From assembly GCA_035493475.1 (NCBI GenBank), contig DATJIF010000174.1:42191-106190 (forward strand): a DNA stretch of 64,000 nt. The letters run 5' to 3'. Below are positions 34,248 to 41,881 of the stretch, piece by piece; the stretch's first letter is position 1, and the number at the start of each line of letters is the position of its first letter. The stretch is from Actinospica sp035493475. GTDB taxonomy: Bacteria; Actinomycetota; Actinomycetes; Streptomycetales; Catenulisporaceae. A model generated the notes under the pieces. The model saw only the letters and a list, made by a program, of their open reading frames with translations. It ran no database searches and was not told the DNA's origin. The translations under genes and the position numbers were made by a program.

Positions 34248-37025
34248 TCAGGCGTCGCCGAACACTCCGAAAGCGTCGACGATCAGGTCGAAGCTGCCAG
34301 TTCGGCTTCCGTTGTAAAAGTCGATGAAGGTGTTGCTGCCGATGGTTGCGAAGGTCAGGTTCGGCACCGTGGCCCCGGCGGAGAAGTTGAGGTTCGACGC
34401 ATTCGGGGGCGTGGCGCCGCCGTTCATCGCGTCGCCGTTGTCGGGGAATACAGTCAGGAATCCACTCCCTGTCACGTTGGTGACAGTGCAGTTGAGAACG
34501 AATCCGGTGATGCCGGGCACGGAGTCCTGGTTCATCGGGGCCGAAATGTAATAGTTCGCCAGCAGGGCACCGCCGCCTCGCGTGTCGATGATGCGAGTCG
34601 GCACGACCGGCACGTAGGCGCTTCCGCTTCCAGCCTGGAAGTAGCCCTCCACGTCCACGATGACGGCGACGCTGCCAGGTCCTTGCTTCGCCAATTCGAT
34701 CTGGCCGTTCGCGTTGACCGGCACGATCGCGGCGTTGGCGATCGTCTGCTTGGCCGAGTAGTTGACGGTCGACGTGCCCGGAGCCGTTTGTCCGGCCGGG
34801 AACGCGGCGATGTTGCCGAAGCCGGTCGCGTTGGTGATGGTCACATTCACGGCCACGGCCGAGATCCCGCTCGGCACGCCGTCGGCGCCGGTGACGTTCA
34901 GGGTGATTGGGGCCGCGGAGGTGAGCGGGGTGTCGACGCCGCCGGTGCCGTAGCGGGTGTCGAGGACCCGGGTCGGCGACATGGTGGTGTAGCCGTTCGC
35001 GTCTGCGGTGGTGAAGTAGCCGGTCACATCCGCGATCATCGCGACGCTCCCGGGGCCCTGCTTGGCGAGATCGACCACGCCGCCGGCGCCGACCGGCACG
35101 ATAACGGCGTTGGCCACGGTCTGGCCGGTGCTGTAGTTCAGATTCGACACGTTCGGCGCCGTCAGCCCTGCCGGGTACGCCCGGACATTGCCATAGCCGG
35201 TGGCGTTCGTCAGCGTCAGGTTCAGCGCGACCGCGACGATGTCGCTCGGGATGCCGTCGGCCCCCGCGACCCGCATTGGAAGCGCCGCGGCCGAGGTCAG
35301 TGGCGAGGTCGAGCCGTTGGTGCCGATCCCCGAGCGGGTGTCCAGGATTCGCGTCGGCCCGAACGCCGTGTACTCGGACCCGGCCGTCTCGATGTGCAGC
35401 GAGTTCGTGGCCGTGTCACCGAGGTTGTCCGTGACAGTGACCGTGACCTGATAGGCCCCCAGCGACTTGTAGCTGTGGCGAGGGATCTGGTTGTTGGTGC
35501 CCCCGCCGAGCATCGGAACCGAGGTCGTCGTGCCGTCGCCCCACGCGGTCGTGGACGTCAGGTTGACGCCGCTGGCACTCGTCAGCTGCGGCTTCAGGGT
35601 GACGCCGAAGGCCGTTGTCTCCGCCGTTACGCCGATCGCCAGAGTCGGATCGGGAGAGACGTACTGGATGGCACCGCGCGTGTTGAACGGCTTCACGCCG
35701 TAGAAGTCCGTCGTCTGCGCACTGGGTGCACTCACGTTCGCCGAGCCAATGGCGGCGGAATCCCATACAGGTGCGGCGTTGACCCACACGTTGACGGCGG
35801 GCCAGATGTCCACAAGCCCGGTCTCGAGGGTGTCGATCGCATCGTGGGCGCCCTCGTCGGCGGCCGCCTGGAAGGGCGCGAGCGTCGCGTACGTGGTGCC
35901 GCCCCAACTGTACGGGTCGGTCCCGTCGGTACCGAGGTAGAAGTCGTTGTAGTCGGAGGTCACGCCGGTACTTGAGCCGGCGGCCACCGTTACGTCGGGT
36001 TGCCACGGCATGCCGGAGATCTTGCAGTACTCCGGGTTCGCCGCCGAGCCGCCCCCGCCGTTCGTGCCCGTCTCGCCGTTGCCGTCTTCGAGAACGTTGT
36101 TTTCCAGATAGACGCCTGTCGAGGTGCCCTCGACGTCGATGCCCGAGCCGCAGCTGCGCTGGATCGTGTTGCCCGTGACGTCCAGGCCGCTCACGCCGGT
36201 GGCGGTGATTCCCCCGGCGAGCACCACGTCCGCGGCGAGCGTGACAGCACTGGCGCCCGAGGAGATCAGGACCGCTGAGCCGCCGATGCCGTAGCCGTTG
36301 TCGATCACGCTCCGGGTGACGGATACGTTGCTCGACGTGCCGTCGATCGTCAGCGCGTCGTTCGGCGAGATCCCGATTGCCGCGGCCATGTAGTCCGCGG
36401 TGAACGTCACATCCGAAGATCCGATCACCTGGACGGCCGGGTCGCCGTCCGAAGTGAACATCATGCCGCTGACCGTTACCCCGGTGACATCGTCCAGAGT
36501 CAGGGCAGATGGGATGTAACCGCCGGTTGCGATCGCTGCGTGACCGCCGACACCGACGATCGAGATGTTCGAGGTCTTGACCGTCACGGAATCCGAAGAA
36601 GACTCGCCCGACGTTCCGCTGACATCGATGGTGTCGCCCGGCGATGCGGCATTGACGGCGTCTTGCAGCTTGCAGTACGGGGCGGCCTGCGTGCCGGTTC
36701 CGGTTTCGGTCGAGCATGTGCCGGACGTGGTTGCGTAGATCGTCGTGCCGCTGGTGGCGACCACGTTCGACGCCGCGCTGCGCGCGGCCACAGCCGACCT
36801 GCTCGGCGTCGCGACGGACTCGATCCGCCGCGAATCGCTTACCGGGGTGCTGAAAGTGCGCGATCCCCACGTCGAGAACGTCGAGTTCGCCTCGGCTTTC
36901 GTCGATGTCTTCACCACGTGCGCGCCGGATGTGGACGGCGATGCGGCGAGAGCGGGACCAGGCAGGCACATGACAGTGCCGAGAGCTACGGCTAGTGGCG
37001 CTGCAAGACGACGGCGACCGAGCAC
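34248..37025 (-). CDS. Secreted right-handed beta-helix protein with LDTR repeats
   Basis: 925-aa secreted protein starting at GTG with a GGGGG ribosome site. A Sec signal peptide with cleavage near ALAAS covers the first 27 residues. Residues about 95-330 form a parallel beta-helix of pectate-lyase type with repeated short strands; a PKD-like module follows around 430-550. Three repeats of about 115 residues beginning P-T-R-[IV]-[LI]-D-T-R end the protein; these repeats are common in secreted actinomycete proteins and probably bind the cell wall or a polysaccharide. No membrane anchor. No catalytic residues were pinned down. It stands alone in the island as cargo. Confidence 0.8.
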   Translation of the reverse strand: MLGRRRLAAPLAVALGTVMCLPGPALAASPSTSGAHVVKTSTKAEANSTFSTWGSRTFSTPVSDSRRIESVATPSRSAVAARSAASNVVATSGTTIYATTSGTCSTETGTGTQAAPYCKLQDAVNAASPGDTIDVSGTSGESSSDSVTVKTSNISIVGVGGHAAIATGGYIPSALTLDDVTGVTVSGMMFTSDGDPAVQVIGSSDVTFTADYMAAAIGISPNDALTIDGTSSNVSVTRSVIDNGYGIGGSAVLISSGASAVTLAADVVLAGGITATGVSGLDVTGNTIQRSCGSGIDVEGTSTGVYLENNVLEDGNGETGTNGGGGSAANPEYCKISGMPWQPDVTVAAGSSTGVTSDYNDFYLGTDGTDPYSWGGTTYATLAPFQAAADEGAHDAIDTLETGLVDIWPAVNVWVNAAPVWDSAAIGSANVSAPSAQTTDFYGVKPFNTRGAIQYVSPDPTLAIGVTAETTAFGVTLKPQLTSASGVNLTSTTAWGDGTTTSVPMLGGGTNNQIPRHSYKSLGAYQVTVTVTDNLGDTATNSLHIETAGSEYTAFGPTRILDTRSGIGTNGSTSPLTSAAALPMRVAGADGIPSDIVAVALNLTLTNATGYGNVRAYPAGLTAPNVSNLNYSTGQTVANAVIVPVGAGGVVDLAKQGPGSVAMIADVTGYFTTADANGYTTMSPTRVLDTRYGTGGVDTPLTSAAPITLNVTGADGVPSGISAVAVNVTITNATGFGNIAAFPAGQTAPGTSTVNYSAKQTIANAAIVPVNANGQIELAKQGPGSVAVIVDVEGYFQAGSGSAYVPVVPTRIIDTRGGGALLANYYISAPMNQDSVPGITGFVLNCTVTNVTGSGFLTVFPDNGDAMNGGATPPNASNLNFSAGATVPNLTFATIGSNTFIDFYNGSRTGSFDLIVDAFGVFGDA

Positions 37026-37381
37026 CGGACCCCCACGGATTATCGAGATGTCGAGAGCCCAGGCAGAGTGGGCAATCCGCGATTATCCACGATCGACGCA
37101 TATTGTTGAGATCTAGATACTGCTACAGCTGTGTCACAGGACCCGCGGGCCGTGAAGCTCGCAGTCGATCCGTGCCCGAGGAGGACTGTCGAAAGTCGCT
37201 GAGTCGGAGCCCGTGCCTGCGCCACCATCAGAGGACACGCCGACAGTACTGCACAATGCGCCTACGACACGTTACGTCCTCGCATCAGACCGCGCGACCC
37301 GGCCACGCGGTGCAGCACCCCAGCATCGCTTAGTGTGCCCTCCCGGAATGGCACCGGTGTATCCAGCACCTGGCCGCGCGC
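37026..37381. other. Intergenic region
   Basis: About 355 bp between the beta-helix gene start and the HigA-like gene stop. No coding sequence seen. It should hold the beta-helix promoter; AT-rich sequence occurs near 37095-37130. Confidence 0.45.
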
Positions 37382-37768
37382 CTACGCCGCTTCGGCCTGT
37401 GTGACGCCCAAGCTGCCCAGATCTAGGGCGTATTCCTCACCGTGCACTGTCACGACGATGGAGACACCGTCGACTCCGGTGGCACGCAGGTAGCTTGCGA
37501 GTGTGGAAAGGAGCATGTCCTGGCGGTTCTCCAGTCGCGAGACGCTGCCCTGATCAGTTCCGAGGCGTTCGGCGAGCTCGGCCTGGGTGAGGTCGGCCGC
37601 CTTGCGGATCATGGCGAGATTCATGGCGTAGGCACGGTTCATCTCCGCCCGTGCGTCACGCCCTTCAGCTACGTCCATGGCGACCTCGGGCTTCGCGAGG
37701 AACCTGTCGACGCGCGCGGTGGCCCGTTCGAACTCGGGGCCGCGCGGCTCACGTGTCTGATTCGTCAT
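37382..37768 (-). CDS. HigA-like XRE antitoxin
   Basis: 128-aa protein with an N-terminal charged region (about 1-50) and a Cro/cI HTH (LTQAELAERLGTDQGSVSRLENRQDM is the motif region; core residues Gln, Ser-Val-Ser-Arg). ATG 37768 has a GGGAGG site and overlaps the 3' end of the toxin gene by 20 bp. In such pairs the antitoxin neutralises the RelE-like toxin and represses the shared promoter. Confidence 0.8.
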   Translation of the reverse strand: MTNQTREPRGPEFERATARVDRFLAKPEVAMDVAEGRDARAEMNRAYAMNLAMIRKAADLTQAELAERLGTDQGSVSRLENRQDMLLSTLASYLRATGVDGVSIVVTVHGEEYALDLGSLGVTQAEAA

Positions 37769-38159
37769 CGGAAACCTCCCGCTTCCAAGCGTCGATCAAT
37801 GGGTCGGCTCGGCTGGCGACGCTGTTGTACCAGACATCGCCGATCCGCGCCTTGTCGCCGACGAACAGCGTCACGACGACCGTACTGGTACCCGGCGGGA
37901 ACCAGCAGATGAGCCTGACCGCTGCATCCGGATGGTACGGATGGCTCACACGCCACAATTCATAGCGACGCGACTGCCGGACCCATCTCAGGTCGGCGCT
38001 CTCCGCCTCACGCGTCGGAGCATGGGGCAGCTCCCGCAGCAGCGTCAGAGCCTCAGCGACATATCTGCGCACGAGCCGTGCGTGCGCATCGCCACGGTCG
38101 GCATCGGCGTCGACCCGGTCGAGCCAGTCTCCGAACTGCTTCGGCCAGTCGATCTCCAC
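37749..38159 (-). CDS. HigB/RelE-like toxin
   Basis: 136-aa protein of RelE/HigB-like proportions. The C-terminal part YELWRVSHPYHPDAAVRLICWFPPGTSTVVVTLFVGDKAR (here in two parts: RVSHPYHPDAAVRLICWF and TLFVGDKARIGDVWYN) has the typical antiparallel sheet of mRNA-cleaving RelE-type toxins. GTG 38159 lacks a strong ribosome site; a 12-bp palindrome 20 bp upstream may be the operator. Its stop overlaps the HigA-like gene, giving a HigBA order, toxin first. Confidence 0.7.
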   Translation of the reverse strand: MEIDWPKQFGDWLDRVDADADRGDAHARLVRRYVAEALTLLRELPHAPTREAESADLRWVRQSRRYELWRVSHPYHPDAAVRLICWFPPGTSTVVVTLFVGDKARIGDVWYNSVASRADPLIDAWKREVSDDESDT

Positions 38160-38178
38160 GAGCAAATTATGGCACCAG

Positions 38179-38190
38179 TACCATATGGTA
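38179..38190. promoter_or_regulatory. 12-bp palindrome, putative toxin-antitoxin operator
   Basis: TACCATATGGTA is a perfect palindrome in an AT-rich spot 20 bp upstream of the toxin start. HigA-type antitoxins bind such sites to autoregulate the pair. Confidence 0.55.
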
Positions 38191-38933
38191 TGCAAGCCAT
38201 GAGCCAGTGGAGCGGCACACCCGACAACCCGACCTGCAGGGCTCGTGCTCGTTGTCCGACGTTTCCGGGCCAATTCGACCGGCCAGACAGCGTCGGTGGG
38301 CGATGGTGGCGTGGCTTGCCGGTCCGCTGTTGCTGCGCGCGTCCAAGGCCGGAGCCTCCCCAACCGGGCTAAGCGTCGTCGGGTCGCCCAGAAGTCGCAA
38401 GGGCCGCTCGAGAGGCCCCAGGTCGGTCGAACCGACGCTGAGCAGCGGTCACCGTCGCGGAGGGCGTCGAGGCTCCAGGTGATCGAGTCGGCCGGATCAG
38501 TGGTTCCGGGAATCTCGCACATGCCCGGGTGGAATCGGAACGCCCGGTCCAAGCGGTCCCGCACGGAGTCGGACTCACGCCTGGCAAGCCGCTCGAGGGC
38601 TTCGCTGGCCACGCCCCGAAGATGACGGCTTGAGTCCGCGCGGAAGTACACGTGATCCGACGATCCCAGCGACAGCCGGCGGCCACAGTGTGCCGCCATT
38701 GGTGAGTACGGCGATCTCGTCCGGACTGTCGAGGCGGCTGCGGAATAACGGAACACGAACAAAATGAGCTTGACCTGATAATCAGGCCACTGGCTCCTCC
38801 TCCCATGGGAGGCTACCTGCATGAAGCCGCTCGAGGCATACGGGAAGCCGCACCGCGTGTCCGATGGCGCGCATCGGACCATCCTGAACTCGGCAGCCTG
38901 GCAGACGCGGCCTACCCTCTGGGAGAACTCGCC
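38191..38933. other. Region with possible frameshifted coding remnant
   Basis: About 740 bp between the toxin-antitoxin locus and the next gene. On the minus strand, two adjacent frames carry coding-like text: SPDEIAVLTNGGTLWPPAVAG (about 38660-38745) and YFRADSSRHLRGVASEALER further on (about 38440-38650), with high third-position GC. They could be one gene broken by a frameshift. No family recognised. Confidence 0.3.
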
Positions 38934-40052
38934 ATGACCGATGTTCCGATTGATGCTGTCGACGCCGACGGCAACGATGTCGACCGGGAGGTTGTCGAGC
39001 ATGCGCGGGCCGAACTTCGAGAGTTCGTCAAGGGTTTGAGCGCGGACGATATCAAATCGGGCGGCTGGTTCACCAAGCTAAGCGCTCAAGCCCTGAGCAC
39101 CTACACCGACAAAGTCGACTGGCAGTACTTCCAGGAGCGGTATGCGGGCGTCCCGGCGGACGCCGTCGTCGATCAGCGGATCAAGATGGCTGCTCGGTAC
39201 GCCGCCATCGAAGGTGGGCTCTCTGCCGGGGCCTACTCGGCGGCCATCGTAGCTACCCTTGGAAGCCTTGGCGGTGCCTCGCCGGCCACACTCCCGGCCG
39301 CTGCCGTGACCATGATGGTCGATGTCGCGTTCATCACCCGGCTCCAGCTCCGCCTCGCCTACGACGTCGCAGTCCTCTATCGGGTCCCGCTTCACCTGTC
39401 CGACCCCGATGACATGTGGAAGCTCATTCGAGTCGCCTTCACGATCAAAAGCGGGGAAGCGGTCCGCGAAGGCGCAGCCAAAGTGGTGCCGGTCATGATG
39501 CGGCCGGTGATCAAGCGCTTCTACTCCGGAGCGGTGCTGACCGCCGCGAAGGGGCTTCCCTTCGTCGGGAAGTACCTCCTGCAGCGCAACGTCATCAAGA
39601 TCGGTATACCCGTGGTCGGCGTTCCGCTGGCGGTGGCGTTGAACCGCTATACGACGCTCCTCACGGGGCGGCACGCACAGGCCGTCTTCCGGAACGAAGC
39701 ACGGGTGATCGAGCTCGCTGAGGGCTTGAGCACGCAAAGCCGGCACCCACGGTTGATGTTGTGGGTCGCGTGGCTCGTCATCAGCGCCGACTCCAAGATC
39801 AGTGACGATGAGGCGCTGTTGATTCGGCATCTGGTAAGGCTGGTCCGGGATCAGCATCAGGTGGTCGACGACCACTTCTCCCAGCTTATTGATATCGACC
39901 CCGTCGAGGTGTGGCGACGCCTGGACGCAGAACAGGGGGACCTGAGCGACCTTCTCGACGTGGCCGACAGAGTGGCCACCGTGGACGGTGCCGCAAACGC
40001 GCGCGAGAATACCGTCATCTCCGAGCTTCGAGATCACTGCCGCCGAGCCTGA
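38934..40052 (+). CDS. EcsC-like / TerB-like fusion protein
   Basis: 372-aa protein starting at ATG with GGGAG upstream. Residues about 55-250 are EcsC-like, with Gly/Ala-rich amphipathic helices (AAIEGGLSAGAYSAAIVA), a D-x-x-x-x-x-R-L-Q-L-R-L-A pattern and hydrophobic hairpins likely to associate with membrane. The C-terminal approximately 100 residues resemble TerB (LVISADSKISDDEALLIRHL), a domain of stress and phage-response proteins. The fusion suggests membrane-associated stress sensing. Not in an operon; the next gene is 219 bp away. Confidence 0.65.
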   Translation: MTDVPIDAVDADGNDVDREVVEHARAELREFVKGLSADDIKSGGWFTKLSAQALSTYTDKVDWQYFQERYAGVPADAVVDQRIKMAARYAAIEGGLSAGAYSAAIVATLGSLGGASPATLPAAAVTMMVDVAFITRLQLRLAYDVAVLYRVPLHLSDPDDMWKLIRVAFTIKSGEAVREGAAKVVPVMMRPVIKRFYSGAVLTAAKGLPFVGKYLLQRNVIKIGIPVVGVPLAVALNRYTTLLTGRHAQAVFRNEARVIELAEGLSTQSRHPRLMLWVAWLVISADSKISDDEALLIRHLVRLVRDQHQVVDDHFSQLIDIDPVEVWRRLDAEQGDLSDLLDVADRVATVDGAANARENTVISELRDHCRRA

Positions 40053-40271
40053 CGCTGCCATGCACCTCCTTACCCCTATGAGGAATCGCCATCGTGGCGG
40101 TGCGCTGGTCGTGGAGCCAGTGCGGTGCGGTGTGGTCGTACTCGCATACGCTGGCGCCCGCCAGCGTTGCGGGTCGCTTGTCACCCACTGGACCTTGCGG
40201 TTAGTGAGCACGAGCACGGCGCGCACGGACGTGTCGGCCGGTGCAAGATCGGTGCCAATGAGGTCATAATC

Positions 40272-40868
40272 ATGATTCGACTCGCAGCGCTAGGAGTTGT
40301 GGATCCATTGCTGGAGGCACCCTTGGACACCGCCGCGCTCGTCGCTCCTGAACGCTTGTGGACCGCGAGCGACGTCCTGGCTCGGCCGAGCCCCATACCT
40401 GCGGCTTCAGGAGTGTACGGCTGGCATTTTCAACAGCCTCCGTGCCCGGAGCTGCCAACCGGCCAGCTACTTTACGTGGGTATCGCCCCGCGACATATGA
40501 AGACGCGAACGAGCGCCCAAAGCCTTCGCACGCGCGTGCGCTACCACTTTCGCGGCAACGCATATGGCTCCACCCTGCGGCTCACTCTGGGATGCCTGCT
40601 CGGGCTCGAGCTACGCCGTGTGGGCAGCGGCCAGCGCATGACGTTCTGCAAGCAGGGGGAAGCACACCTGAGCCAGTGGATGGCAGCACATGCCCGAGTC
40701 TGCTGGGTGGAGGACCCGGAGCCGTGGGCCGCGGAACGCGAGCTCATCACGCAGCTCGACCTGCCCCTCAACCTGGACCAGAACCAGCACAACAGCTTCC
40801 ACCCATTCCTCAAGGAGCTTCGCGCCCAGGCGCGTCGGGGAGCGAGAGAGCTCCCGGTCACGTCGTGA
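40272..40868 (+). CDS. GIY-YIG nuclease family protein
   Basis: 198-aa protein starting at ATG with GAGG twelve bases upstream. GVYGW (47-51) and LLYVGIA (66-72) are the two halves of the GIY-YIG core; the following RTRVRYHFRGNAYGST and RMTFCK ... E region matches the catalytic Arg/Glu area in a family of actinobacterial small nucleases. A conserved PLNLDQN ending completes the protein. Endonuclease activity is inferred. It lies close to the right end of the island. Confidence 0.85.
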   Translation: MIRLAALGVVDPLLEAPLDTAALVAPERLWTASDVLARPSPIPAASGVYGWHFQQPPCPELPTGQLLYVGIAPRHMKTRTSAQSLRTRVRYHFRGNAYGSTLRLTLGCLLGLELRRVGSGQRMTFCKQGEAHLSQWMAAHARVCWVEDPEPWAAERELITQLDLPLNLDQNQHNSFHPFLKELRAQARRGARELPVTS

Positions 40869-41746
40869 TCACGAACCAGAGCCACGGCAACGCGGCGACA
40901 GCGAGAATGCGCGGCGTGAATACAGGTTGGTGGGTTCACGCGGGCAGCCGGCAGATGCCCGCCGCACGTCCAAGGCCGTTCTGCGCCGACCAGCGTCAAC
41001 CGCTTGTGCATGACACTGACCGCGGCCGCCCCCGTGATACGGAATCCCCTAAGCATGGGGAGCACGATCAGCGCGTTCCCGGGCAGCTGTACACAGGTGC
41101 CCGGGAAGTAGGAATGACGACATCTTCTCGGTGTTCGGTGTTCGGTCAATACCGAACAAAGATCACCTGTTCGCCGTACGGCTTTGACCGAACACCGAAC
41201 ACCGCGGTTGACCGCAGGGACACCGGCAGCTGAGCCGGCTCCCGTAGCCGGCGATTGGGCTGAGCGGGCCAGACGGCGGAACCGTGAGTGCGCGGACGAC
41301 GTCGCCGCAGTCAAGTGGCTGTGTCGACCATCGAGGTTGGGGATATGGAGTGCTCGAGTCGAGGCCGGTGCGACACGGTAGATCGCTGGACGCCCGGATG
41401 GCTCCTCGCAGAGCATCGAGGCCTCCGGGAACTGATCACCTCACAGCCCCCGTCAGCGTGAGCGGCCAGGCTGCATAACGCCAGCTATGCGACCCCGTGA
41501 CTGGCGTGTCGGTACCCACGACGACAAGCCTAGGCGCTCAAAGCCACAGCGGTGGTGGCATCGGCGCAATCGCGAATCGGGAGGGGCACAGCCACGCGCA
41601 CCGCGTGGCGCATGGGAGGGCAGCGCGAGGGCCAGGCCGTGACATGCGACAGCACGAAGCCGTACCGGACGGACGGTGAAACGGAATTACCGGATGGATC
41701 GGCTCAGAATGAGACGCAAATCAATAGGATTGAATATCAATATGCA
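40869..41746. other. Gene-poor right end of the island
   Basis: About 880 bp before attR without convincing coding sequence. Its main feature is a perfect 21-bp inverted repeat (41129-41149 and 41184-41204). AT-rich sequence precedes attR at about 41700-41746. Confidence 0.5.
41129..41204. repeat. Perfect 21-bp inverted repeat with 34-nt centre
   Basis: Left arm 41129-41149 and right arm 41184-41204 are exact reverse complements. Each arm contains tandem TTCGGTG-type heptamers. The centre also holds CGAACA and TGTTCG. The nested symmetry suggests a site for a site-specific recombinase, an excisionase or a replication initiator, rather than a simple terminator. Confidence 0.8.
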
Positions 41747-41793
41747 GACTTTTAATCCTTGGGTTGTGGGTTCGAGTCCCACGCGTCCCACCC
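41747..41793 (+). repeat. attR: tRNA-Lys(TTT) 3'-half copy
   Basis: Exact 47-bp copy of 10844-10890. It carries the anticodon-loop-to-3'-end part of the tRNA without the 5' half, so it is not a functional tRNA. It marks the right boundary of the island. Confidence 0.9.
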
Positions 41794-41881
41794 AGCAGGC
41801 CTTGGGCCGATGAGATGATTTAGGCGCTTCGTGCTGCGTGGCTGCGGGTGACGGGGGTGCGGGGGTTTCTAGCTTGGGCGC

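Larger units (their letters stand above)
10844..41793 (+). mobile_element. About 31-kb genomic island integrated at tRNA-Lys(TTT)
   Basis: The island is bounded by identical 47-bp tRNA-derived repeats. It carries a tyrosine integrase (20655-22238), an IS element, two restriction-modification modules, a probable two-gene defence operon, a toxin-antitoxin pair, several HTH regulators and secreted cargo, whereas both flanks hold housekeeping genes. Base composition is visibly more AT-rich in parts (for example 14.9-16.4 kb and 17.5-20 kb), as expected of acquired DNA. No conjugation or replication genes were recognised, so it is probably a mobilisable or defective element. A second tRNA-like remnant at 20243 suggests that it was assembled from more than one insertion. 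Confidence 0.85.

Noticed and set aside
37749..39002. Long continuous frame joining the toxin with 280 more N-terminal residues
   Set aside because: RelE-like toxins are about 100-140 aa; the palindrome and GTG at 38159 fit the short form. The upstream text was noted as a possible separate remnant.
41129..41204. Simple transcription terminator
   Set aside because: The 34-nt centre, heptamer arms and distance from any stop codon do not fit; it was listed as an inverted repeat.
41747..41793. Possible second tRNA-Lys gene
   Set aside because: Only the 3' half is present; there is no 5' acceptor strand or D-arm, so it is an att copy.
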